Source: Bettongia penicillata ogilbyi
Taxonomy: Eukaryota; Chordata; Mammalia; Diprotodontia; Potoroidae
Reading direction: 5' to 3'
DNA: 64,000 nt
NCBI GenBank assembly: GCA_023548195.1
Contig: JAJHZJ010000751.1
Span: forward strand, 1,802,501-1,866,500
Part shown: positions 32,347-42,225 of the stretch, piece after piece
How the letters are laid out: every line of letters starts with the position of its first letter
Position numbering within the stretch: position 1 is the stretch's first letter
Position numbers and translations under genes: made by a program
Notes under the pieces: model-generated
Database searches by the model: none
Seen by the model: the letters and a program-made list of their open reading frames with translations, nothing else
What the model was told of the DNA's origin: nothing

Positions 32347-33194
32347 AACTACGGAACAACTCCTCTGGAAGGAAAATTGCCTTTCAGGGTTTCAACTCTC
32401 AAACTGATGTCCTCCAAACTGGAATTCTCTCACCACCATTGAACTGCTATATTTATAACAGATTCATAGACATTTTCAAGTCAGCCAAAAATAAGACATG
32501 CTTCTCTCTGGTCATTTGCCTTAGTGCAATGGTCCAAGCACTTCAATCTTTCAAAGTGCTAATGCACATCTAGATTATACTTTGATTGATTCTGTGAAGA
32601 TGTCTCTGATTACATTAATGGGAGATGGAGTAGAACCCCAGCCAGATTTATGAGGAAAAACAAGATTCAGCTATAAGGCTGGGACACAGGTACATAGAAG
32701 TGACGACTAAAACAGGTGATGGATATATGTGGTAAGGTAGGTAACAAGTACTTTATAAACACTACAGATGTCAGGCCCTGTAAGAAACACTGGGAATACA
32801 TATAGCAGCAAATAAATAAATTTTAAAATAAAGGAAAAACCCTCAATGCCAAGATAGATTTTTAGTCAACAGAACATGAAGACTGATAGATAAATTGTTG
32901 GCCAACGAAATGATCACTTGGAGGTCAGTTTATGGCTTTTATCCCCTTAAAATATAATTAAAGATTGATCACTGTACAATTGATTAGATCATTCATTAAT
33001 ATTCATAAAATTACCTTGTTGATTGTGCTGTGGTTCATTAATTTTTTATCAAGCAGTCACACGTCTTTATGTGCAACAGCATTAATAGAGGATGGAAGAA
33101 GCTAGGTTCGAACCTATCAATTGTCTCTATATTTTTAACTTCATTATCAAATGAAATGCCATAGGTGTACGGTTTAATCAATTTGTGAGGACAT
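32347..33194. promoter_or_regulatory. repeat-poor DNA with candidate conserved element at 32870-33130
   Basis: A small L2-like remnant is possible at 32760-32830. The block 32870-33130 is rich in homeobox-type sites ('gattagatcattcattaata', 'ggttcattaattttttatca') and has no repeat signature, as in many developmental enhancers. The regulatory role is inferred from texture only. Confidence 0.35.
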
Positions 33195-33436
33195 TGTATA
33201 ATACTAAGAGTTGTTATTTATAATATTTTAAGGTTTGAAAAGTGCTTTACAAATATTATCACCTTTTACCTTCACAACAACCCTGGGAGGCAGGTGCTAT
33301 TATAATCCCCATTTTTTCAGTTGAGGAAACTGAAGAAACAGCGATTAAATGACTTGGCCAGTGTCAAACAGATAGGATTTTGAACTCGTCTTCTTGACTG
33401 CAGATCTAGCACTCTATCCACTGCCCTATCCACTTA
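33195..33436 (-). mobile_element. MIR/Ther-type SINE, antisense, full length
   Basis: 'gaaaagtgctttacaaatat', 'ttcacaacaaccctgggagg', 'cagttgaggaaactgaagaa' and the head 'agcactctatccactgccct' are all present. Confidence 0.95.
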
Positions 33437-33574
33437 TCTCAAATTCAGCTGCAATATTCTTTAAAAAAAACAGAGTTAGGGTCTAGATGTGATTTTGGTC
33501 ATACTGGTCACTTCCAAGAAACTCTCTTTACTAATGTAGGTCAGTATTCTCTCTGCAACCTAGAGTATTAGAGT
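33437..33574. other. no identified feature
   Basis: Linker with an A8 run; nothing recognised. Confidence 0.3.
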
Positions 33575-33705
33575 TGTCTAGAACATAGAGCTCCAGGAAC
33601 TTGCCTATGGTCATACCTCTAGTATGTGTCAGAGGCAGGGCTTAAACTTATTTTTGTGACTTTGAGGCAGCCTCTCTATCTATTATACCACCCTGACTCT
33701 TTTTC
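33575..33705 (-). mobile_element. MIR-type SINE 5' part, antisense
   Basis: 'gaacttgcctatggtcatac', 'tgtgtcagaggcagggctta' and 'tctatctattataccaccct' are the head-proximal half. Confidence 0.8.
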
Positions 33706-34639
33706 CTAAACAAAACAGATTTTATAAAGCATTCCTTGCGATGAGTTGTAGCAAAGGTAAGAAAGCGATGAAGAGTAGCCAACCTGACCTGCTAGACAGG
33801 AAGCTGACTTCCATGGGGGATTTTCCCACATTAAAGGTACTTTCCATTCTGTGCTAGAGTATCTCCATCCATATAACAATGCTGGCTTCGATTTTTCAGG
33901 ATGTTCTGAGGATTAACAGCGATAGTGGTGAAATTCAGTGACTTTTTTTTTTAAGGAAATGAGAAATAAAAAAAAAATTAGAGATGTATTTTTGTACAAC
34001 TACAAGAACGTTACCTTTCTAACCTATTTTACAGGTTTACGGGACTCACAATGGAACCTAATATGGTACGGTGCTGGCATTTAATAAATGTCACTTGGGA
34101 GTGACGAAACAATAACCTAGCAACCCGTGTTTCAGGTTCAACGTGGCTATAATATAACTATTATTCAGCATGTATTAGAGAGTCACAATGCATGAGGCAT
34201 AAATATGACACGTGGAAACCCCGTAGTCCCTATGCTCTAAATAAGGAAAGACAGATACATAGACTATTAGGTAAATCCACAAAAGTATTTTTTTCTTCTT
34301 TCCCCCTTCTCCTCAAATGACTGAGGGTTTACCTCTTGACCATAGAATATTTGGAGAGTAAATAGATTGAAAGATGACTCAGAAAATGGAGAAAAGGAAG
34401 GAGTGGTGAGAAGGAATGAGTAGGAAGATAGATATGTAACTGGATGAACTGGCTGTAGAAATGAAGGTTGACTGGTAAAAGTGGAAAAGAATGAAAAAAA
34501 GCAGGGGAGACTTTTTTTTTTGGACAGGGAGTAATCTGAAAAGCAGCAGATGTTTTCCTCAAGCTTCCTTCTTGCATATTCACTGCTATGAACCCTTTCT
34601 GCTCCTCATGTAGTAGTAGTTGAGATTAATTAAATTAAT
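33706..34639. other. single-copy non-coding DNA
   Basis: No repeat signature apart from short A and T runs. The 84-codon antisense frame at 34329-34583 is Leu/Ser/Pro-rich without domain features. Confidence 0.35.
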
Positions 34640-34745
34640 TTGCTAAGCACCAATGCTTGTGAAAAGCACTGAAGCACTGGGGCACATTCAAAGTTTAGTT
34701 GAAAAAAGGTCAATACCTGCCCTCCTAGAGCTTACATTCTAGTGG
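34640..34745 (-). mobile_element. L2 LINE 3' end, antisense, first part
   Basis: 'gctaagcaccaatgcttgtg', 'acctgccctcctagagctta' and 'cattctagtgggggatatga' are the complement of the L2 end. The element continues at 35039 after a microsatellite. Confidence 0.8.
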
Positions 34746-35038
34746 GGGATATGACATATGCAGAATAGATATAACCTGTTACATATGATATATACACTAT
34801 ACCACATGCATGTATCACACATACATGTGTGGTATAGTGTTGCATGTGTGTTACATATATGTGGCATGCATGTTGTGGGATATGTATGTGTAGTATAGAG
34901 TATATAACACATGCACTACATGTATGCCTGCTATGCATGTGACACATGTACATGTGTCACATATATAACACATGTGTGTACATATAACCTGTATATGTGA
35001 GCATATGCATATGTATACATATATATTACATGAGATAC
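34746..35038. repeat. hairpin-rich TG/TA/CA tract inside L2
   Basis: About 290 bases of ACATG, TATAC and GTGT units. A perfect 26-base palindrome lies at 34937-34962 (half-site ATGTGACACATGT). A second hairpin pairs 34795-34814 with 34822-34839 across a 7-base loop. It occupies the L2 position where consensus-like copies have a short TACATA-rich stretch. Confidence 0.9.
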
Positions 35039-35175
35039 AAGAAAAGAGTTATGTGAAGTACAAGGGGGTAAGGGGAATAATAGTAGAGAGGGAGCTAATA
35101 CAGACTGAGGGGATCAGAAAACTTCCTGAAACAGGAGGAATCTGAACTCAGTTTTAAAGGACAGTAGGTTTGGCC
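35039..35175 (-). mobile_element. L2 LINE, antisense, second part
   Basis: 'gaaaacttcctgaaacagga' and 'tgaactcagttttaaaggac' continue the 34640 copy. Confidence 0.65.
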
Positions 35176-35361
35176 ACTAGATGCACTCTTTGACCATTTC
35201 AATCCATACAACAAAGAAAAATTTTAAATGGTACTTAATCTCATGCTTTGCCGCTCAGACTCTACCAGTAACAGTAGTTGACTGGCCAAAATGGGATCAG
35301 AATACTAAGAAATCCTCTGATTTTAGGTGCCCTATAAAAATTAAGTATAGACAGCAAAACA
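35176..35361. other. no identified feature
   Basis: Linker; an 84-codon frame (35181-35435) runs from here into the next SINE and is not a gene. Confidence 0.35.
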
Positions 35362-35535
35362 TGGCAGATAGGGCGTTAGACGTGAAATTAGGCAGACTTG
35401 GATTTAAATCTTCCATCTTCTTAGTAACCTCGTGACCCTGAGCAAATCATTTACATTTTGTGTGCCTTAGTTTTCTCCTTTGTAAAATGAAAAGAGTGAT
35501 GCACGGAGACTAAAGTCTCTCTATATTTGGGGGCT
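35362..35535 (+). mobile_element. MIR-type SINE, sense
   Basis: 'gcagacttggatttaaatct', 'cgtgaccctgagcaaatcat' and 'ccttagttttctcctttgta' are in order. Confidence 0.85.
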
Positions 35536-35539
35536 ACCT

Positions 35540-35704
35540 ATGACACCATCTTTTGCAAGAAGCCTTTCCTGATTCCTTCAAGTACTAGGGCCCTCTCTCT
35601 CAAGCTACTTTGAATCATTTGCATGAATTTATTAATTTTGTGTTTTTGTTGTATATATGCTTACATATGCTTGTTCTCTCCCTTATTTTGTGAGTAGAGA
35701 TCCC

Positions 35705-35737
<33 letters not shown>

Positions 35738-35812
35738 CCTGCTTATAATATCTCCAGTACCTACCACCAAGCCTGGCACAAAGGATGTGCTAGTAGACAT
35801 TTAATACCCAGG
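35540..35812 (+). mobile_element. L2 LINE 3' end, sense, with (TG)n
   Basis: 'tgcaagaagcctttcctgat', 'tgtgagtagagatcccttca', a pure (TG)13 at about 35712-35737, then 'aatatctccagtacctacca' and 'gcctggcacaaaggatgtgc'. The microsatellite has replaced part of the terminal segment. Confidence 0.85.
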
Positions 35813-35847
35813 TCTCAAAAAAAAATACCCACATATGTACAGGATAC

Positions 35848-36000
35848 ACATTTTAAGTTAAATCTGTATTATTAACATTTTCTTTGTGGCATAAATCTAG
35901 ACAACAAGCAAAGCAATAAATCAAGTCCTGATTTGTAGCATTTGCTGATTTCCAAAGAGTAAATGCTCACATTAAACATTTAATAACTGGCTCACGTATA
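35848..36000 (+). repeat. unnamed interspersed repeat, copy A
   Basis: It aligns along its length with 61909-62061: both have 'ttttaagttaaatctg.attattaa', 'tctagacaa.gag.aaagcaataaat', 'atttgtag', 'tgatttc' and a closing 'ctca'. I estimate about 70% identity. Orientation is the same. No SINE head or LINE end known to me is visible, so the family is unidentified. Confidence 0.6.
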
Positions 36001-36004
36001 GCCA

Positions 36005-36055
36005 GCTCCAGCACACAGCCTTCCTGGCACATAGTAGGCACTTAACTTGCTGCTT
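36005..36055 (+). mobile_element. L2 terminal fragment
   Basis: 'ccttcctggcacatagtagg' followed by 'cacttaact' is the last part of an L2. Confidence 0.6.
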
Positions 36056-36059
36056 GGAT

Positions 36060-36624
36060 TCTCCCTATCTTTTGTAGTATTGGGGATCATCAAAAGAGGC
36101 CCTGATGTCTCATATCAGTCCCCATTTATTTTATGAGATTACAGGGTAGAGATACCTCTCAAGAAGCTGGACTTGAACCAATAGGCCTCTAGCTGAGGGA
36201 TTTTGCTGGGTGTAGTACCAATGTGATACCTACAGCAGTCACTATGGATATGCAGGAGTATTTCCAGGGTAAATTCACAAAATATACATTCTCTTCCTCA
36301 AAGATGGAACCAAGATATTTATTCAGATACTGGAAAGCCAATCCCACCATAATAACAAGGAAGTTTGTGCACATTACCAATAGAGGGAAGACTGCCATCC
36401 CCAAGCCTTCCCTCTCATCCAGCTTCCCCACAAACAAGTTCCCTTAGGCAAAATCACTCCCTCTTTCACCCTGGCTAGCTGCTCTGCTTTCCTCTGCCTC
36501 CTCTCTGTTTCTCTGCTCCACCTCATTCTCTCTTCCTGCTCCAACCATTCAGCAACCTCCTCCCACCATGGGTTTCATGTGACTCAGGCTGTGGGCTGAG
36601 CCGAAGCTCAAAGCTGAGGCACAT
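36060..36624. other. single-copy DNA or an old LTR-like repeat
   Basis: Mixed sequence with a pyrimidine-rich stretch 36440-36560. An 82-codon antisense frame (36189-36437) has hydrophobic stretches but no motif I can assign. The right end leads into the segment shared with 8.5 kb. Confidence 0.3.
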
Positions 36625-36700
36625 AGGCCTATTAAGGGGCAGGGAAGATCTTTAAATTCCCTTACCATTGCACTGGAATATCACAGAGATCTCCCAGGCT
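36625..36700. repeat. segment shared with 8.5 kb
   Basis: Bases 36625-36655 match 8510-8540 at 25 of 31 positions. Similarity fades on both sides. It may be the conserved end of an old LTR or other dispersed repeat. Confidence 0.4.
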
Positions 36701-37664
36701 TGGTACCCAGGAACTGACACTGTCTTCTCCTGATTAGGTAATTTTTCTCACTTAAAGTAGTGGAATGCATTTTTCTGCCTGGGAAGGGTCCCTTTCAAAC
36801 AAGACTTTAGAGAGGTAGCATTTATTAGTTAATATGGAGGTTAGGAGATTGATTAATGCTGAAACCCAGGTTGCTTTCCAACTGAAGGAAATTGGGTCAC
36901 TGAGGTTTTAACCTAGTTAGGACTTGATTTTTCTTAGTCAGAAGTAGACCAAAAAAAAAATATTATAGTGGGAACCTTGTAAAAAATGGTCCCAAGGATC
37001 CTCCGGGGCATTTCTTTCAATCTTTCATCAATAGAGTTGGTCTATGTCATAAGTCTTATTTATAAGGAGGCTTCCGGGCAATTTCACACTGCCTTTCTCT
37101 GAAGCAGCCCCCAAAAAACATGTAAACCCCCAGGATTAGTAGTGACTTAGAAGGGAAAATAGTGTAAAGTTATACCATGAACTATGGCTCCACAGCTGCC
37201 TTGATGCACGTTGCTCCCCTGGGCTGAGCCTGTGAATGAAGCTTATCTGAAAGAGGAGCCATAGCCTGCCAACTCTTCAACCCTGTGTTCTTGTTAATGC
37301 TTCAAGGCTCCATCTCTGGAGGCCACCCCCAGCCCTTAATGGCCTGCACAGTGAAAGCTCACAAGAGCTCTGCTCTCCAGGAACTGGGAGTCTAAATCTC
37401 CTTTTACTTGTCTTTGTTGACTGGGGCGTTCAGGGCTGGGTGGTAAACAAAATATTTACTTGGCCAATGCTAGTTGGAAGGCTATTCTAGTACCTTCATT
37501 GACAGGCAAACCTGGCCTGAATTGAAGGGAGGCCTTAAGGTAGCTGCAAGACTAGGGCTGACTGGGCTGTGCTCTCTGTGTACAGATTATTGGGCTAGCT
37601 GGCTTAAATGGATGACTTCGTTAAATCCATGATTCATCCGTGTGAATCAGAAGAAACTTCTGCC
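36701..37664. promoter_or_regulatory. candidate conserved non-coding block
   Basis: About 960 bases with no transposon. The core 37060-37470 is GC-balanced with ordered motifs such as 'gcctgtgaatgaagcttatc' and a forkhead-like 'gtaaacaaaatatttac' at 37443. No credible exon is seen. Enhancer-type function is an inference from repeat exclusion and motif density. Confidence 0.4.
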
Positions 37665-37870
37665 AGGAAGGTGGAATGAGCTTTGGAGTTGGAAAGAGAG
37701 CACCTGGACTGCCTCTATCACTGCTTATGAGACTTGGGCCAAATTGCGACTCTCTGTGCCTCAGTTTCCTTTTCTGTAAAATAAAAAGTTTGGGTTGAAT
37801 GGTCTCGAGGTTCCCTTTCCATTCTGAATCTAGGATCAGATTATAGTTTGAGTCTTGTGTTCAGTTCCGG
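37665..37870 (+). mobile_element. MIR-type SINE, sense
   Basis: 'aatgagctttggagttggaa', 'ctgtgcctcagtttcctttt' and 'gttccctttccattctgaat' are in order. Confidence 0.85.
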
Positions 37871-37919
37871 GTGACCAATTTCAAGAACAATGCCATTAAG
37901 TCATCTGGTTGCATGTCTA

Positions 37920-38080
37920 GAAGCTGCATGGGACAAGAGGGGAAAGCACTAACTCTGGAGTCAGAGGAACTGAGTTCAGAGCCTACCTCTAACACTTTAC
38001 ACCTGTGTGTCTTTGAACACAACACTTGGGGTTTAGTTTCACCATTTGTAAAATGAGAGAGTTAGACTATGTGGCCTCTC
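37920..38080 (+). mobile_element. MIR-type SINE, sense
   Basis: 'actaactctggagtcagagg', 'gggtttagtttcaccatttg' and 'taaaatgagagagttagact' are in order, in tandem with the previous copy. Confidence 0.85.
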
Positions 38081-38094
38081 TCCTTCATTCATCA

Positions 38095-38300
38095 AGTCCT
38101 CTTTTTTCACTGCCCGCTGAGAATCTTCTCCTTCCTTCAAAGCTCAGTGGAGCTGCTTTCTGCATTCCAAAAGCCTTTCCTATTCCCCCAGCTGTCCATT
38201 CACCCCTTAGAGTCCTTCATAGGAACTCAAAGCCTTTCCCTCTAGGCACAGTAAAGTATACTTGCCTTTATTTATAATATTTATGTTGTCTTTATAAACA
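38095..38300 (+). mobile_element. L2 LINE 3' region, sense
   Basis: 'ccttcaaagctcagtggagc', 'ttccaaaagcctttcctatt' and 'cttgcctttatttataatat' match the L2 segment before its terminal block, which is missing. Confidence 0.75.
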
Positions 38301-38659
38301 ATACTAAGTATCAACATCTGCTAGATGGATTGTACTTGCTGGAATACAGCAGTAGAGAGGAAATAATTCTTTGGGAAGAGATAGACATGCCAGCACTACT
38401 GAGCTGTTTTGCCCATCTCAGGCTGGGGGCTCAGAGCTGAAAAACAGATCAAGAATTGGTATTACCTCCCAGAGCAAAGAAAGAATGTTTATACTGGGAA
38501 ATCAAACGGGCAGTGAGTCAGTAATAGGGCAAGGGAGGGACAAAAAAGGAGTGGTTGAACAACCCTGCAGATAAACAAATAAACCCATCGCTGCTACAAC
38601 TGACTGAATTTTGTCTCTGTATGCCAGGCCCCTAGAATAGTGCTTGTGGTTTTTTTTTA
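38301..38659. other. no identified feature
   Basis: Mixed DNA; a 67-codon frame at 38371-38574 has no recognisable product. Confidence 0.3.
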
Positions 38660-38895
38660 AGTGGACCTTAGATTGCATGAGTGTAGAGAACTCCCATTGA
38701 GAAACTTCCTCTTCCAATGCAAATCTGAAACTTCTCAGCAATTTATAATCTTCCAGTGTTGCCTGAGGCGATGGGAGGTTAAGTAACTTGACCCAAATGC
38801 CAGCCAGCTTGTGGCACCAGCAGAACTTCCAGCCCATTCTTCCTGACTTGGAGGCCAGCTCTCCACCCACCACCCTAAGCTGTCTGCTGTATACT
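38660..38895 (-). mobile_element. MIR/CORE-SINE variant, antisense
   Basis: It is the complement of the second tail type: 'gagaactcccattgagaaac', 'ttcctcttccaatgcaaatc' and 'tcagcaatttataatcttcc'. The common part follows: 'ggttaagtaacttgacccaa' and 'ccattcttcctgacttggag'. The 139-codon antisense frame here is SINE read-through. Confidence 0.75.
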
Positions 38896-39471
38896 AGATT
38901 CTTACCAAATGCTGATTCCATGCCTACTATGTGAAGGTAAAAATAATGAATCCATGCAAGAAAACGAAAGTCAGAAACCCCCTTGTTATCATCAGCATTT
39001 TCTCAATTGTTTAATATCTGCCACATGCTGATCTATTGCTCAAGACTCAAATTAAATGTTGATATGATTTAATCTTAATTTATCCTATTTGACTTGTAAG
39101 CAGTTTAAAATAATGTTCTTAATTGCTTCAGAGATCCTTTTGGAGTGTGAAAAAAAGCGATTCTCTAAATGTTCAAAATCTCCAAACACATCATCCATTC
39201 AATGTAAACAGCATGGATATAATCCAAAGAACTCCAAGCATTTCCTTATCCTGGTTAATTTTCCTTGATAAAGGAGAGGACTGACTATGAGTTAAGAAGG
39301 GTATAAAGAAAGGTGGAATAAAAAAAATAGGTCATCATAAAATGGCCCCTGGGAATTTTTTTTTCAATGAATATAGTTTAGGTTTAATCATGTACTCTAC
39401 CATTCCATCCCTCCTCAATGGAAGTGTTGTGATGTAGCCTGGAAGTACATTGACATATGTTCAAGGAGTAG
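38896..39471. other. AT-rich single-copy DNA
   Basis: No repeat signature; 38990-39260 resembles conserved non-coding DNA ('tgatatgatttaatcttaat'). No frame of note. Confidence 0.35.
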
Positions 39472-39718
39472 CCACCACCCCTATCATCATCACCACAATT
39501 CCCATCAACGTACTTCCATCCCTACCCCCAACCTTTACCTCCATCACCATCACTACCACTCTACTTGGCACCTCCATCTCCACCCTCATCTCCATCACCT
39601 CCAAACCCACTTCCCCACCTCCACCACTCCCATCACTACCACCACCACAACCCCATTTCTTCATATCCATTATCACATTACCCCGACATCCATTCTCATT
39701 ACCACTACCGCCCCTCAA
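39472..39718. repeat. degenerate (ACC/ATC)n tract almost devoid of G
   Basis: I count five G in 247 bases on the plus strand. The sequence is a scrambled set of CAC, CAT, ACC and CTC triplets without a fixed period. The frames on both strands (Thr/Ser/Pro-rich plus, Gly/Met/Val-rich minus, 85-95 codons) come from this composition. Confidence 0.85.
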
Positions 39719-41547
39719 GCCAGGAAAAACTGACTGAGGCCTAAACTGAAAGTCTGGGCAAAAGACTAACTGGGGGGTTTGAGATCAGCCAAGCAAGAAT
39801 TAGTAACTGCTCTTTACTGCACCTGGATTTCCCAAAGAATGTGGGAGTTTGGTTCAGTTGTGAAGTTTCAGTTCCAGAGAAAGTTTGAAATCTTTTCAAA
39901 GGGAATGAGTGTGTGTGTGTGCGTGCATTTAAGGGGAAGGGAGGAGATTGTGCAAATAAGCAGATGTTTTTCATATCAGTTTCCACCAAATTAAGGGGGG
40001 GTGTGGGGAATGCCCCAGTGTGAACTGGACCCTGATGAGGTCTGAGACCAATGATCTCACACACTCTTCCATCTTCCGTTTGAAATTCCTGTGCCAAAGA
40101 GAGACAGGAAACATGCATCGCACGGCGTGAGTAAGTAGTTAAAACCGAGCAGGATGCGGGCATGAAATTACAGCCGATTTCCCATTTGCTGATATCAGAT
40201 CTATTTTTGAAATGACTTATCAGTTGGTTATTGTTGTTAATAATTACCATTAAAATTAATAATACATTTTTTAGAATTGGACCAAAAAAAAAAAAAGAAA
40301 GAAACTGACAAGTTTGCTTCTGTCACAGATCTTTGAAAAAGCAATCTGGGGAACTTGTTTCTGGAATGCAGCTGTGTAAGATTTCATTAACATCTTGCAG
40401 GTGGAGCCTAATTTTAGTTCAGCCTTGAGAAGGGGGAATTGTTTGCCTTCTGAGATGCTCAGCACCAAAACAGCAGTAAGGCAGGTGGAGTTGAGAGAAG
40501 CTCTTGTTTACTTTCCTGTTTCAAAAAAAAAAATAACACAGATGATTCATATCGTTAATCATACAGTTGCTATTTGATTTTAACATGTCTTTAACAGAAG
40601 AGTCTGGAGTACATTTGACCTACTGTTACTCAAATGTGAAACAGAAAGCCGAGAAATGGCAAATAATAAGCAAACGAGCGTGGAATCCTAAATAGAGTGG
40701 AGTAGGAACCAGTGAATGAAGGGGAAGGAAAATTTAGAAATACATCTGGGTTGGCTACAAAAGCATTTCAGAAAGTGGGGGCTCCAGCCCTCTCGTTTGG
40801 GTTTCTGAAGTTGGCACAGATAGAACTTGGAGTATTTTTTTTATCTAATGTCATTGAAAGGAGGAAGCTATTAGGGGAGGGAAGTGGGAGTGGAGAAGGT
40901 GAGGAGGGGGTCACTCCAGACAATTGAAAATGAGGCTATTGTCTCTTCCTTGTTCCTCCCATTATTGAAATTGAAATTCAGGGCTGTTAATTTCCATGAC
41001 TGACTACTAATCAACTTCGATTTTAGGCCTGCTGAAGGAAAAATGATAATCACTGAATGATTAATGACCTATAATTTCTCTTTTAATTTGTTTAGGAAAG
41101 AGCTCAAACTGTACCTTGGGCTACAAAGACATACACTGGTGAACCTTGAAATGTAAAAGGAAATTTTACTACCATTTACATACCTATTCTAAGTATTTGG
41201 ATAAGAGGGTGAAGAGAAAGAGTGCTTCTTTTTGGCCTGAATACTTCCATTGACTATCTTGGGATTCTTTGACCCTCTGGGGTGTGTAAAACAATTATAT
41301 CACGTCGACCTAGAGAAGAAAACTCCAAAGCATTGCTTCCTTTGAAGGCAACGCCTTGGAATGGAAGGAATTCCTTGCACAGAGGATTAGTTTCTTCTCT
41401 TTTAAACCTTTAAAAGAGATCTTGTTTTGATGGATGGGAGTGGGTGGGTAGGGAGGTCACAGTTGGTAGTCTATCATTTTCTTGTATATTCTCCATATAG
41501 ATACATTTCCCCAAGGTATTCCTATGGTCTACACCAATTATAGAATA
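39719..41547. promoter_or_regulatory. 1.8 kb repeat-free DNA, several enhancer-like blocks
   Basis: No transposon is recognised. Blocks at 40090-40260 ('tgttgttaataattaccatt'), 40370-40590 and 40945-41110 ('gaatgattaatgacctataa') look like conserved non-coding DNA. A perfect inverted repeat with 11-base arms lies at 41396-41419 (TCTCTTTTAAA, 2-base loop). The 169-codon antisense frame 39741-40250 has no domain and is probably chance. Confidence 0.4.
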
Positions 41548-41662
41548 GCAACTCTAGACATTAGAGAATAAAGAGTGGTCCTCAAGATAATGGGTTCAAA
41601 TCCTACCTCTGTCGTTTAACTTTGAAACCAAATCATTTGATCTGTCCAATAGCATTTCCTCA
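41548..41662 (+). mobile_element. MIR-type SINE fragment, sense
   Basis: 'ataatgggttcaaatcctac', 'ctctgtcgtttaactttgaa' and 'atctgtccaatagcatttcc' form a decayed head and core. Confidence 0.65.
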
Positions 41663-41664
41663 GG

Positions 41665-41895
41665 GGGATCAGTGGATAGTGTAATAGGCTTGGAATCGGC
41701 TTGGAATCAGAAAAACCTGAGTTCCAATCCTGTTCCAGGCATGCAGCTGTGTGATTTGGGGCAAGTCATCTTTCTCAGTCTCGGCTCCCTTATCTGTAAA
41801 ATGGGAATAATGTCAGACTCCTACTTTATAAGGTGGTCATGGGGACCAAATGAGACTTTGTATAGAGTGTTATTTAAATACTAGCTAATATTATT
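41665..41895 (+). mobile_element. MIR/Ther-type SINE, full length, with small tandem duplication
   Basis: It runs from 'gatcagtggatagtgtaata' through 'cttatctgtaaaatgggaat' to 'gtatagagtgttatttaaat'. In the head 'ggcttggaatc' is repeated back to back (about 41688-41709). Confidence 0.9.
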
Positions 41896-41904
41896 ACCTG
41901 TAAA

Positions 41905-42030
41905 ATAAGGAGAGAGAAACAGCATATTGTAGTGGAAAGCAAGTCCCATTTCTGACACTCACTGGCAATGTGACTTGTTAGCACGCTGCCTGGCACAAAG
42001 AAGACTAGTTGACTGACTCTCCCTGAGCCA
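41905..42030 (+). mobile_element. SINE/L2 mixed remnant
   Basis: 'catattgtagtggaaagcaa' and 'ctgacactcactggcaatgt' are SINE head and core. 'cacgctgcctggcacaaaga' with TTGACTGACT is an L2-like end. The two are joined directly. Confidence 0.55.
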
Positions 42031-42084
42031 GGCACTAACTCTCCCCTTGCCTCCAAGCAAATCTCTAAAAATAGATAAGATTTC

Positions 42085-42225
42085 TATAGGTTTTAAGTTT
42101 TTCACAGTGCTTTATATCTATCTCAAGCAAGATAGGTTCAATTATTATCCCCATTTTACAGATGAGGAAATTGAGGCTGAGAGAATTTAAGTCATTTGCC
42201 CAAGGTCACAAGGTTCATAACCCAA
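42085..42225 (-). mobile_element. MIR/Ther-type SINE, antisense
   Basis: 'ttcacagtgctttatatcta', 'ttatccccattttacagatg' and 'catttgcccaaggtcacaag'. The head is cut by the L2 start. Confidence 0.9.

Noticed and set aside
32066..32573. Arg/Glu-rich frames of 93-150 codons
   Set aside because: They are translations of GA, GGAA and GAAC repeats.
36189..36437. 82-codon antisense frame with hydrophobic stretches
   Set aside because: Considered as an envelope or transposase remnant, but no motif can be defended and there is no supporting neighbour.
39741..40250. 169-codon antisense open frame
   Set aside because: No domain, signal peptide or family resemblance, a His/Thr run from a small (TG) tract, and no splice or promoter context. 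It is probably chance in DNA with few antisense stops.
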